A stretch of 14,046 nucleotides of DNA from Bacillota bacterium. GTDB lineage: Bacteria > Bacillota > Clostridia > Acetivibrionales > DTU013. The stretch covers positions 1 through 14,046 of the forward strand of contig JAEYON010000140.1 in assembly GCA_023411645.1 (NCBI GenBank), written 5' to 3'. Shown in pieces: positions 1 through 7,240 of this stretch; position 1 is the first letter of the stretch, and each line of letters begins with the position of its first letter. The notes below the pieces were generated by a model, which ran no database searches, was not told where the DNA came from, and saw nothing but the letters and a program-made list of their open reading frames with translations. The position numbers and the translations under genes are program-made.

Positions 1-80
1 GTGCTATATATAGGTACCGATAGAGTCTAAATGCACCATAGGGGTTCAAAAGTCATTGACATCTGGGGTTTTCAGAACAT

Positions 81-123
81 AAAAAACGACACCGCAGATA
101 AATACATTGTATCAATCTGCGGT
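81..123 (-). terminator. Rho-independent terminator of tRNA-Gln
   Basis: On the minus strand the perfect 9-bp inverted repeat ACCGCAGAT / ATCTGCGGT (115-123 with 91-99) is followed by GTCG and a run of six T (81-86). The 15-nt loop contains a further small ATACA/TGTAT stem. It lies 9 nt beyond the tRNA 3' end, as expected for tRNA termination. Confidence 0.8.
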
Positions 124-131
124 ATCAGTTT

Positions 132-205
132 TGGCTGCGGGAGAAGGATTTGAACCCTCACAGACTGATCCAGAGTCAGTTGTGCTACCATTACACAATC
201 CCGCA
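132..205 (-). tRNA. tRNA-Gln (anticodon CTG)
   Basis: Read on the minus strand, a 7-bp acceptor stem TGCGGGA/TCCCGCA closes the cloverleaf, followed by discriminator G and an encoded CCA. The anticodon arm is ACTGA-CTCTGGA-TCAGT, giving anticodon CTG (reads CAG, glutamine). The T arm contains the conserved GGTTCAAATCC-type sequence and the D arm the TGGTAGCACA-type sequence. Length is 74 nt. It has its own promoter upstream and a terminator immediately downstream, so it is probably a single-gene transcript. Confidence 0.95.
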
Positions 206-223
206 ATATCCGTAACAGTGGTT

Positions 224-253
224 ATTATAGCATAAGGTATATCATGAATGCAA
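224..253 (-). promoter_or_regulatory. Promoter of tRNA-Gln
   Basis: On the minus strand a perfect -10 hexamer TATAAT (224-229) lies 18 nt from a partial -35 TTGCAT (248-253). Transcription would start around 217, about 12 nt before the mature tRNA 5' end. The -10 match is strong and the -35 is weak (3 of 6). Confidence 0.55.
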
Positions 254-285
254 GCGATTTTACTTCCAACTCAAAAAATATCTGG

Positions 286-314
286 TGTGAAATTATATCT
301 GTTTCATATATAAT
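286..314 (+). promoter_or_regulatory. Possible promoter of the small gene at 374
   Basis: A perfect TATAAT hexamer at 309-314 would give a start near 321 and a leader of about 53 nt before the ATG at 374. The hexamer at -35 distance (286-291, TGTGAA) is a poor match, and the surrounding sequence is AT-rich, so the -10 could be chance. Confidence 0.3.
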
Positions 315-373
315 AAATAAGGGAAGATATCATCTATTGCATTTCTAAAACTTAACCTTAGGAGGTATTGGTA

Positions 374-691
374 ATGAAAATGGACCAATTAGCCCTGTCA
401 TCTCTGCATATCACAGAAGACGAGTATCATTTCAAGGGCCAGTTTATACTCAGTGCTCCCGGTAAATCCAGAAGCATTGACCTGGAAGATCTTGAAAAAA
501 TCACCTTACTGGAGGACCTGAAGTCCTATTTTGGCCTTGAAGAATCAATAAATGAAATTAAAGATACTCTCATGGATAAGGTCATGGAAAAAGCTCATAT
601 CAGCTCCAAAATTGTCGAAGGCGAAAACTACGACGAGTCGTCAAGGAAGAAAAAAATGGAGCGGCTTGCCAAGAACCTTGATATGGCGTGA
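374..691 (+). CDS. Uncharacterised 105-residue protein
   Basis: I do not recognise the family. The ATG at 374 is chosen because GGAGG at 361-365 lies 8 nt upstream; the in-frame TTG at 368 is too close to that site. The product is small, soluble and rich in charged residues. An N-terminal half of alternating hydrophobic and polar residues (HFKGQFILSA) looks like beta strand. Residues about 40-80 (LEDLEKITLL, INEIKDTLMDKVMEK) look helical, and the C-terminus is basic (SSRKKKMERL). There is no signal peptide, membrane segment or cysteine motif. It is the only plus-strand gene I support and converges on the AEC permease gene with only 28 nt between the stops. The clean ribosome binding site and sensible codon use argue for a real gene. 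The function is unknown. Confidence 0.7.
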   Translation: MKMDQLALSSLHITEDEYHFKGQFILSAPGKSRSIDLEDLEKITLLEDLKSYFGLEESINEIKDTLMDKVMEKAHISSKIVEGENYDESSRKKKMERLAKNLDMA

Positions 692-719
692 AACCTTAGT
701 GTTGCAATTGACGCTCAGG

Positions 720-1664
720 TCACCCGCGTAACATCCACATGTAGAGTGGGATGATGATCAGGCTTGCTGCGGTCGTTATGGCTGTCATGACTGCAGCGAA
801 CTGATAATCAGAGCCATATTCCCTGGCCACCACCGATGTGCTTGTAATCGTCGGCATTGCGGACTGTATGACAAAGACTGTACCCATGAGCTTCGGAACA
901 GTGAAAATCTGCAGCAGCGCAAGCATAATCATCGGACATATGATTGCACGGGCCAGAATTAGTACACCCATATCCTTGTTAAGTTTAATATCAGCCGGTT
1001 TGACCGAATGAATCGCAATGCCTGTGAAGAACATTGCCAAAGGAGTGGTCAGATTGCCGATATATTTACTGCTGTTGAACAGGAATGCAGGCAGCGGTAT
1101 GTCTGTCAGTACCAGTATAACACCGGTTAAAAATCCCAGAATTGCCGGATTAAATATCCTTTTAAGCGTTCGTACGTTAAAAAGCGAAGCTCTTTCATTT
1201 TCGGGATTGTCCAGGCTCACCTCATAAGCACCAACTGTCCAGTAGAAGCAAGTATTTGCAAGATAATAAAGCAAAACAAAAGGAACTGCTTCCTCTCCAA
1301 ACAATGCCAGATTAACAGGTAAACCTATAAACATCGTATTGGATGCGAAGAACATTGAGCGAAACACACCCTTGCGGCTTCGATCCACCTTGATGAGATT
1401 GCTGACCAAAATGGACAAAATATAGCTAAGCCCGATCGAAAGAAACGGAACGGGTAAATTCACGGCGAGTTCTATTAATTCATCCCTGTCAAAGGTTGAT
1501 GTGATATTGTATAGCATGTAACAAGGCAGTGAAATATTCAGAATTACCTTTGAAAAAGTTTTGCCGGTGGTATCATTGAACCAACCGGCACGGGTCAGTA
1601 AAAACCCCGTCAAGATCATAATAATAATTGTTAAAATACTCTCTATCGAACTTAGAAATGTCAT
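720..1664 (-). CDS. AEC-family membrane permease (auxin efflux carrier type)
   Basis: A 314-residue integral membrane protein of the auxin efflux carrier (AEC) family, whose bacterial members export or exchange small organic anions such as malate. About ten hydrophobic segments are visible from residue 8 to the C-terminus. Family features include NTMFIGLPVNLA (about 110-120), FNPAILGFLTGVI (about 172-184), TTPLAMFFTGIAI (about 207-219) and QSAMPTITSTSVVAREYG near residue 270, matching the conserved 'MP' segment. Length is typical. AGGAG lies upstream of the ATG. It follows the GGDEF-EAL gene by only 20 nt on the same strand, so the two are probably co-transcribed. No clear terminator is visible between its stop and the convergent small gene. 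The substrate cannot be inferred from the sequence. Confidence 0.88.
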   Translation of the reverse strand: MTFLSSIESILTIIIMILTGFLLTRAGWFNDTTGKTFSKVILNISLPCYMLYNITSTFDRDELIELAVNLPVPFLSIGLSYILSILVSNLIKVDRSRKGVFRSMFFASNTMFIGLPVNLALFGEEAVPFVLLYYLANTCFYWTVGAYEVSLDNPENERASLFNVRTLKRIFNPAILGFLTGVILVLTDIPLPAFLFNSSKYIGNLTTPLAMFFTGIAIHSVKPADIKLNKDMGVLILARAIICPMIMLALLQIFTVPKLMGTVFVIQSAMPTITSTSVVAREYGSDYQFAAVMTAITTAASLIIIPLYMWMLRG

Positions 1665-1684
1665 TTGTTTTCTCCTGATACTGT

Positions 1685-2956
1685 TTAGACCTTCTTATTG
1701 CTGCGCAGCTTTTTGATCGCTTCTCTTTCGGGCAGCGGTCTGCATAAGAAATACCCCTGCAGAGCGTCGCAGTCGATTTTTTCAAGATGCTCATACTGCT
1801 CTCCGGTTTCAACACCCTCCGCAATCACACGCAGATTCATGCTTTTTGCAATATGCACCATGAAATCGACCAAAGATGTGCCCTCCAGAGTGTCGTTAAT
1901 TGTATTTACAAACGATCTGTCAATTTTCAGCGATGTGATCGGAAGCTGATTTAATAAGCTCATTGAAGAATATCCTCTTCCAAAACCATCCATTATTATT
2001 TTCAATCCTTTTTCGTTCAGCGTCCTGAGCTTGTCTATTATCACATCAAAGGCTCCGGATAAAACAGGCTCGGCAATCTCAAGTTCAATACTGTCGGAAC
2101 TGATGCCGGCCATATCCAACATGTCCGTCATCATCTCCACAAAATCATCCTGAAGAAGCTGAAGTTTGGAAACGTTAACGCAAACCTTTATATCCTCGTA
2201 ACCTTGCTGCTGCAGGTGCTTTTGGAAAAGGCAGGCATTGCGAAGCGTCCATTCCCCGATCGCTATTATCATATGCGTATCTTCTGCAACCCTGATGAAC
2301 TGATTGGGCATAATAAAACCCATTTCATCGTTCCTCCATCTCATCAGTGCTTCAAAAGCTGATATACGATTGCTCTTAATGTCATACACAGGCTGATAAT
2401 ACAGTTCAAGCTCATTCTTCTCCAGGGCATTTCGCAAATACCTTTCGATAAACACCCATTCCTGCACCGCAGCATACATTGATTCACTGTAAATAACAAT
2501 TTTGTTCTTTCCGGTTTCTTTGGCTTTGATAACAGCAATATCGGCGTTTTTAAACAGCTCCTCAGCAGTGCTTCCGTGATCTGGGTAAATTGAAATACCT
2601 ATACTGACTGTGCTGTACAAGACCCTCTCATCAATCTCCACAGGATCCTTCAGCCCTCTGAGTATTCTGACAGCAAGGCTCTCAATTTCATGGATCCCCT
2701 GGAATCGTTCTGCCAGAACCGTAAATTTATCTGCTCCAATCCTGTAGACAGTGCAGTTTTTATCGACAAGTCCTGTCAGAAGTTCCAAAAACCTTTTGAG
2801 CAGCCGGTCTCCAAAGATGTGTCCATATGTATTGTTTACATACTTAAAATTGTCAACGTCAATAAATAAAAGAGCATAATTATCAACTGACTTCAGTTTT
2901 TTATCTAATTCCTCTATCAGCGCACCAGTTCCGGAAACAGAAAAACATCCTTTCAT
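1685..2956 (-). CDS. GGDEF-EAL protein, probably catalytically degenerate in both domains
   Basis: A 423-residue cyclic-di-GMP protein with no sensor domain or membrane segment. The GGDEF domain (about 1-160) keeps FIDVDNFKYVNNTYGH, but the signature reads GADKF (74-78): the second Gly is Ala and the metal-binding Glu is Lys. The DPLTGLPNR-like start of the domain is not recognisable, and there is no RxxD inhibitory site. The EAL domain (about 172-420) keeps E202-A-L, N261, E293, D323, K344, E380 and Q400, but the usual DDFGTGYSS loop is DGFGRGYSS, so its second Asp is Gly324. Family knowledge predicts no cyclase activity and weak or absent phosphodiesterase activity, so it may act as a binding or regulatory protein. 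A G-rich site (GGGGGG) precedes the ATG, and in-frame sequence further upstream has no better start before a stop. It heads a two-gene unit with the AEC permease. Confidence 0.9.
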   Translation of the reverse strand: MKGCFSVSGTGALIEELDKKLKSVDNYALLFIDVDNFKYVNNTYGHIFGDRLLKRFLELLTGLVDKNCTVYRIGADKFTVLAERFQGIHEIESLAVRILRGLKDPVEIDERVLYSTVSIGISIYPDHGSTAEELFKNADIAVIKAKETGKNKIVIYSESMYAAVQEWVFIERYLRNALEKNELELYYQPVYDIKSNRISAFEALMRWRNDEMGFIMPNQFIRVAEDTHMIIAIGEWTLRNACLFQKHLQQQGYEDIKVCVNVSKLQLLQDDFVEMMTDMLDMAGISSDSIELEIAEPVLSGAFDVIIDKLRTLNEKGLKIIMDGFGRGYSSMSLLNQLPITSLKIDRSFVNTINDTLEGTSLVDFMVHIAKSMNLRVIAEGVETGEQYEHLEKIDCDALQGYFLCRPLPEREAIKKLRSNKKV

Positions 2957-3043
2957 CCTGCGCCCCCCTTTGTGATAAGAGATTGGAAAAACACCCTGCC
3001 ATTTTTGATAACAGAGCGTTTACAAATAACCTATCTATAATTT

Positions 3044-3072
3044 ATTGTACAATAATTAAGCCGTATTCACAA
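3044..3072 (-). promoter_or_regulatory. Promoter of the GGDEF-EAL / AEC unit
   Basis: On the minus strand -35 TTGTGA (3067-3072) and -10 TACAAT (3044-3049) are separated by exactly 17 nt. Matches to consensus are 4 of 6 and 5 of 6. The start would be near 3037, leaving a leader of about 80 nt. It lies just downstream of the ppdK terminator. Confidence 0.6.
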
Positions 3073-3116
3073 CCTTAACAGTCGACATGATGCATTTTAA
3101 TAACTATTTCAGAACC

Positions 3117-3149
3117 AAAAAACAAGGGAAGCCATTACAGCTCCCCTTG
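3117..3149 (-). terminator. Rho-independent terminator of ppdK
   Basis: On the minus strand a 10-bp stem CAAGGGGAGC / GCTTCCCTTG (one G-T pair, 7-nt loop TGTAATG) is followed directly by six T. It begins 27 nt after the ppdK stop and separates ppdK from the GGDEF-EAL unit. Confidence 0.9.
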
Positions 3150-3176
3150 CCACTTTATTAACTTTATATATCGGTT

Positions 3177-5819
3177 TTACTTCTGCCCCATGTCTCCTTC
3201 TTTCTTAACAACTGCCTGTGCGGCTGCAAGTCTTGCGATCGGCACTCGGAACGGTGAGCATGAAACATAGTTCAATCCGATCTGATGGCAGAATTCAACG
3301 GAAGAAGGATCTCCGCCATGCTCTCCGCAGATACCCAGCTTGATGTCAGGTCTGGTGGCCTTTCCGCCTGCAACAGCCATCTTCATCAGCTTGCCTACGC
3401 CGGCCTGGTCAACCTTAGCTGTTGGGTCAGATTCAAATATCTTCACTTTATAGTAGTCGTCCAGAATCCTGCCGGCATCGTCACGGCTGAGTCCATAAGT
3501 CATCTGTGTCAGGTCGTTTGTGCCGAAGGAGAAGAACTCTGCTTCGGTAGCGATTTCATCAGCCAGAAGTGCGGCTCTTGGGATCTCGATCATGGTTCCG
3601 ACCATATAATTCAGCTTCACACCTGCTTCGGATATAATCGCATCGGCTGTGGAGACTATGATGTCCTTGACAAATTTTAATTCCTTCAACTCACATACCA
3701 GTGGGATCATGATCTCAGGAACAACTGTCATACCCTTCCTGTTTACGTTGATGGCAGCTTCAATGATAGCTCTGGTCTGCATCTGCGCGATCTCAGGATA
3801 GGAAACGGCCAGACGGCATCCCCTGTGGCCCATCATCGGATTGAGCTCATGCAAGCTCTTGACTAATGCCCTAAGCGAATCCGAAGAAATATCAAGCTCT
3901 TTCGCCAACGCATTGATATCTTCATCCTCCTGGGGCAGGAACTCATGCAGCGGAGGATCCAGAAGTCTGATTGTTACCGGATACCCCTTCATCTCTGTAA
4001 AGATACCCTCAAAGTCGCTCCTCTGCATGGGAAGGATCTTTTCAAGCGTTTTCTTTCTCTGATCAACATTGCTTGAAACGATCATCTGTCTGAAAGCAGA
4101 TATCCTGTCGGGTTCAAAGAACATATGCTCGGTACGGCAAAGACCGATTCCCTCTGCCCCGAATTTGATAGCTTGTCTGGCATCTCTCGGAGAGTCTGCA
4201 TTGGTTCTTACCTTAAGTGTTCTGATCTCGTCAGCCCATGTCATAAATGTCGCAAAGTCGCCGGTCATTTCAGTTTCCACTGTTGGAAGCTGCTCACCGT
4301 AAACATTACCTGTAGAGCCGTCCAGAGATATCCAATCGCCTTCCGAATACTTTTTACCATTCTTATCTAAGAAATATTTTTCTTTTTCAAAAATCTTAAT
4401 TTCGCTGCAGCCTGCTACACAGCAGGTGCCCATACCGCGCGCCACAACCGCCGCATGGGAGGTCATACCACCGCGGCCGGTCAGTATGCCCTGTGAAGCA
4501 TTCATTCCTTCAATATCCTCGGGCGATGTCTCAAGACGGACAAGGATTACTTTCTTTTCTCCGCTATTAAATGCCTCAACTGCCTCCTCGGCCTTAAAAT
4601 AAACTTTTCCTGTCGCTGCTCCCGGAGATGCGGGAAGTCCCTTTGCAATAGGAGTGGCAGCCTTCATTGCCTTTGTATCGAAGCTTGGGTGCAATAATGA
4701 ATCAAGCTGCTTTGGATCCACCTTTAATATCGCTTCCTGCTTTGTCGCCATACCTTCGGCAACAAGGTCAACGGCGATCTTCAGAGCAGCAGCAGCCGTT
4801 CTCTTGCCGTTTCTGGTCTGTAGCATAAAGAGTTTTCCCTTCTCAATGGTGAACTCCATATCCTGCATGTCCCTATAATGATTTTCAAGCTTATTTGCGA
4901 TATCTACAAACTGGTTGTAAGCATCCGGGTTAATCTCTTTCATTTTGTCGATGGACTGGGGAGTCCTGATACCGGCCACGACATCCTCGCCCTGCGCATT
5001 CATCAGAAATTCACCATACAGCTTCTTCTCACCGGTGGACGGATTTCTCGTAAATGCAACACCTGTACCTGAATCATCGCCCATGTTGCCGTATACCATT
5101 TCCTGTACATTAACAGCAGTGCCCCAGTCTCCGGGGATATCATTCAACCTTCTGTAGACAATAGCTCTGGGATTGTCCCAAGAACGGAAAACAGCCTGCA
5201 CAGCCTCCATCAATTGAACCTTTGGATCCTGGGGAAACTCAGTTCCTTTTTCGGCTTTATATAATTCCTTATATCTCTTGACAACCTCTTTCAGGTTATC
5301 TGCAGTCAGGTCGGTATCAGCCTTCGCACCGTTTTCTTTCTTAACTGTTTCGAGAATATGCTCAAATTTAGGTTTTTCTACTTCCATTACAACGTCGCTG
5401 AACATTTGAATGAATCTTCTATAGCTGTCATATGCGAATCTCTCATTGGAAGTGAGCTTAGCAAGTCCTTCAACAACTGCGTCATTGAGACCAAGATTCA
5501 AAATGGTATCCATCATACCGGGCATAGATGCTCTTGCACCTGAGCGCACGGATACGAGGAAGGGATTTGACGGATCGCCGAATTTTTTACCGACAACTGC
5601 TTCTGTCGCAGCCAGCGCATCATAGATCTGTCCTTCGATCTCCTTAGAAATAACCTGACCATCCTTGTAGTATTGCGTACAGGCTTCAGTTGTTACAGTA
5701 AATCCTCTTGGAACAGGCAGACCCAAACCGGTCATTTCAGCAAGGTTTGCGCCCTTGCCTCCAAGTAAATTTTTCATTGAGGCATTTCCCTCTTTGAATA
5801 AATAAACAAATTTCGTCAT
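3177..5819 (-). CDS. ppdK: Pyruvate, phosphate dikinase
   Basis: It catalyses the reversible conversion of ATP, phosphate and pyruvate to AMP, diphosphate and phosphoenolpyruvate, the PPi-linked glycolytic or gluconeogenic step common in anaerobes. All three parts are present in 880 residues, the usual length: the N-terminal ATP-grasp region (GGKGANLAEM near residue 20, SVRSGARASMPGM near 95), the central phosphohistidine domain (GGMTSHAAVVARGMG, His at residue 455), and the C-terminal PEP/pyruvate TIM barrel (GLCRTEHMFF, GTMIEIPRAALL, FSFGTNDLTQM, and CGEHGGDP with the catalytic Cys at 831). These positions match the well-known Clostridium symbiosum numbering only with the start at 5819. That ATG has GGAGG five nt upstream, whereas an in-frame ATG at 5831 overlaps this site. 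It follows apbE on the same strand but has its own AT-rich promoter region and a terminator. Confidence 0.97.
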   Translation of the reverse strand: MTKFVYLFKEGNASMKNLLGGKGANLAEMTGLGLPVPRGFTVTTEACTQYYKDGQVISKEIEGQIYDALAATEAVVGKKFGDPSNPFLVSVRSGARASMPGMMDTILNLGLNDAVVEGLAKLTSNERFAYDSYRRFIQMFSDVVMEVEKPKFEHILETVKKENGAKADTDLTADNLKEVVKRYKELYKAEKGTEFPQDPKVQLMEAVQAVFRSWDNPRAIVYRRLNDIPGDWGTAVNVQEMVYGNMGDDSGTGVAFTRNPSTGEKKLYGEFLMNAQGEDVVAGIRTPQSIDKMKEINPDAYNQFVDIANKLENHYRDMQDMEFTIEKGKLFMLQTRNGKRTAAAALKIAVDLVAEGMATKQEAILKVDPKQLDSLLHPSFDTKAMKAATPIAKGLPASPGAATGKVYFKAEEAVEAFNSGEKKVILVRLETSPEDIEGMNASQGILTGRGGMTSHAAVVARGMGTCCVAGCSEIKIFEKEKYFLDKNGKKYSEGDWISLDGSTGNVYGEQLPTVETEMTGDFATFMTWADEIRTLKVRTNADSPRDARQAIKFGAEGIGLCRTEHMFFEPDRISAFRQMIVSSNVDQRKKTLEKILPMQRSDFEGIFTEMKGYPVTIRLLDPPLHEFLPQEDEDINALAKELDISSDSLRALVKSLHELNPMMGHRGCRLAVSYPEIAQMQTRAIIEAAINVNRKGMTVVPEIMIPLVCELKELKFVKDIIVSTADAIISEAGVKLNYMVGTMIEIPRAALLADEIATEAEFFSFGTNDLTQMTYGLSRDDAGRILDDYYKVKIFESDPTAKVDQAGVGKLMKMAVAGGKATRPDIKLGICGEHGGDPSSVEFCHQIGLNYVSCSPFRVPIARLAAAQAVVKKEGDMGQK

Positions 5820-5861
5820 ATATACCTCCATTTAATATGTAGTAGATTATGTATGATAAAG

Positions 5862-5914
5862 ATTATAATACATACAATGCTAAATTTAGCTTCCCACAGA
5901 CCCATATTATTATA
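5862..5914 (-). promoter_or_regulatory. Probable promoter region of ppdK
   Basis: Two perfect -10 hexamers TATAAT occur on the minus strand, at 5909-5914 and 5862-5867, but neither has a convincing -35 at 16-18 nt. Between them lies the 12-bp perfect palindrome GCTAAATTTAGC (5879-5890), which could be an operator. The spacer is very AT-rich, so chance hexamers are likely. Confidence 0.35.
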
Positions 5915-5941
5915 ACATAATAAACAAAAAGAATACTAATA

Positions 5942-5961
5942 AATTAATTTTCTAATTAATT
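5942..5961 (-). terminator. Weak AT-only hairpin at the end of apbE
   Basis: AATTAATT - 4-nt loop - AATTAATT (8 bp, all A-T) overlaps the apbE stop codon and is followed by a T-rich tract on the minus strand. It has no G-C pairs, so termination would be weak and some read-through into ppdK is possible. Confidence 0.3.
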
Positions 5962-7049
5962 GTAAGTGCTTTGAAATGTTCACTGTATCTCAGTTCGCCA
6001 TTTTTTAGGACCCAGAGTGCTTCTGTGTCGGGAAGGCTGTTGATGAACTCGAGTCCCTGTTCAAGGGACATGTTGAAAATTGCTGTAGAAAGAGCGTCGG
6101 CCACGCCGGAATCCTTGCAGACAATGGAAACCGACATAAAGTACTCTGCCGGGTATAATGTTTCCGGATCAATAATGTGGTGGTAATTCTTGCCGTCCAC
6201 CGTGTAAAAGCGCTCGTATATACCACTGGTAACAAGCGATGCATCGGTAAGATTTATACTGAGGAGCTGTTCCATTTCACTATCCAGATCAGGGTTCTGT
6301 ATGCCTACATTCCAGGGGATCATGCTATCACCGGAGTCACCATTCGCTTTATCGCCGATTTCCGTACCTTTCTTGCTGTCTATGGCTTTACCTGAGATTG
6401 CTCTCACATTGCCGCCCACACTGATCAACCCTGATGTGAAGCCTTTTTCTCTGGCAATTCGACTTACCTCTTCTGTTGCATAGCCTTTGGCAACCGCACC
6501 TACATCCAGCCTCATATGAGGGTCTTCCAGATATACGGTGGATGCTTCGTCATTGATAATTATCTTGTAAATATCTGTATGCCTTGCTGCCTCCAACAGC
6601 TGATCCCGCTGTGGTAGCCGCGCCTGTTCAGGATCCTCCCCTGCTGCCTCGCGACAGTCGTGCCAGAGCTTGAGCACTGAACCGTACGCAATATTTACCT
6701 TCCCGCCAGTCTTTTCGTACCAGTCCATCGCAAATCGTATCAGATCGATAATTCTGCGATCCACCTTTACTGGAGCGATCCCGGCATTATCGTTGACTGT
6801 TTTCAGGTTGTTGATCCCTTCATAATCATTGTAAATATCATAAAGCTGATGGTATTCCTCCAGGCTATCATGGATCAACTGGGCCTGTTCAGTGAAGTCA
6901 GCCTCGCTGTCTGAATAAGCAACAATTTTTGTCAACGTATCAAACAAACGAAAAAATTCAGCTTCATACCGGGATTTCTTTTTCCCGCAGGCCGAACCGT
7001 TCAATAAAATCAATATGGACAATAGTACTACTGCCACTTTCCTAAACAA
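5952..7049 (-). CDS. apbE: FAD:protein FMN transferase (ApbE/FmnB type), lipoprotein
   Basis: It covalently attaches FMN from FAD to a Thr/Ser of secreted proteins in a Mg-dependent reaction at the outer face of the membrane. The 365 residues begin with a lipoprotein signal (hydrophobic 5-16, then GSA-C with Cys21). ApbE motifs follow in order: LFDTLTKIVAY (35-45), LDVGAVAKGYATE (181-193), SVGGN (210-214), DASLVTSG (269-276), YHHIIDP (289-295) and ADALSTAIF (317-325, metal binding). A Gly/Asp-rich stretch at about 220-243 appears to be an insertion before WNVGIQNPD. The start is TTG at 7049, with AGAGG 8 nt upstream; no in-frame ATG gives a signal peptide. It lies downstream of the EET operon behind a structured spacer. 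Its most likely substrate is the neighbouring two-repeat lipoprotein, matching FmnB/PplA in Listeria; this pairing is inferred from context. Confidence 0.93.
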   Translation of the reverse strand: MFRKVAVVLLSILILLNGSACGKKKSRYEAEFFRLFDTLTKIVAYSDSEADFTEQAQLIHDSLEEYHQLYDIYNDYEGINNLKTVNDNAGIAPVKVDRRIIDLIRFAMDWYEKTGGKVNIAYGSVLKLWHDCREAAGEDPEQARLPQRDQLLEAARHTDIYKIIINDEASTVYLEDPHMRLDVGAVAKGYATEEVSRIAREKGFTSGLISVGGNVRAISGKAIDSKKGTEIGDKANGDSGDSMIPWNVGIQNPDLDSEMEQLLSINLTDASLVTSGIYERFYTVDGKNYHHIIDPETLYPAEYFMSVSIVCKDSGVADALSTAIFNMSLEQGLEFINSLPDTEALWVLKNGELRYSEHFKALTIN

Positions 7050-7065
7050 ATCGCAGACCTCTCAT

Positions 7066-7134
7066 AAAAAAATTTAGGGGGCTGGTCGATGACTGCGTCA
7101 TCTGCTCGCCCATGCATTCTGGGCATCGAGCCCC
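7066..7134 (-). promoter_or_regulatory. Branched hairpin with T-run in the apbE leader
   Basis: On the minus strand an outer stem GGGGCT (7129-7134) / AGCCCC (7078-7083) encloses two small hairpins: GCCCA/TGGGC (7108-7112 with 7120-7124) and the perfect GATGAC-GCA-GTCATC (7088-7102). A CTAAA then TTTTTTT tract (7066-7072) follows. An alternative pairing CGATG/CATCG extends the outer stem at the expense of the GATGAC hairpin. It ends 16 nt before the apbE TTG, so it could act as an attenuator or terminator. I recognise no known riboswitch class. It could equally be a dispersed palindromic repeat. Confidence 0.5.
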
Positions 7135-7143
7135 GCTCAATTT

Positions 7144-7173
7144 TAGTCAGATTCCGCTACAGCGGAATGACTA
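7144..7173. repeat. Imperfect inverted repeat in the apbE upstream spacer
   Basis: ATTCCGC-TACA-GCGGAAT (7 bp, 4-nt loop) is extended by TAGTC/GACTA on the outside with a two-base bulge (7149-7150). It lies between the lipoprotein terminator and the branched hairpin, giving three consecutive palindromes in 150 nt. Confidence 0.6.
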
Positions 7174-7174
7174 T

Positions 7175-7209
7175 AAACAAAGTCAGAGAGGCAAGCTGCT
7201 TGCCTCTCT
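7175..7209 (-). terminator. Terminator of the EET operon after the lipoprotein gene
   Basis: On the minus strand an 11-bp perfect stem AGAGAGGCAAG / CTTGCCTCTCT (7199-7209 with 7185-7195, 3-nt loop) is followed by GACTTTGTTT. It begins 31 nt after the lipoprotein stop. The T tract is interrupted, so some read-through toward apbE is plausible. Confidence 0.75.
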
Positions 7210-7240
7210 GCATTATCATATCATAAATAAGTACTTAAAA

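Noticed and set aside
5820..5831. ppdK start four codons upstream at 5831.
   Set aside because: That ATG overlaps the GGAGG serving 5819, and only the 5819 start gives the expected positions of His455 and Cys831.
7042..7065. Seven-codon leader frame (ATG at 7065, stop overlapping the apbE TTG).
   Set aside because: No ribosome binding site precedes it, only a T-run; the AGAGG within it serves the TTG of apbE.
7050..7240. FMN (RFN), cobalamin or cyclic-di-GMP riboswitch before apbE.
   Set aside because: The conserved sequence blocks of these classes are not present; only simple palindromes are seen.
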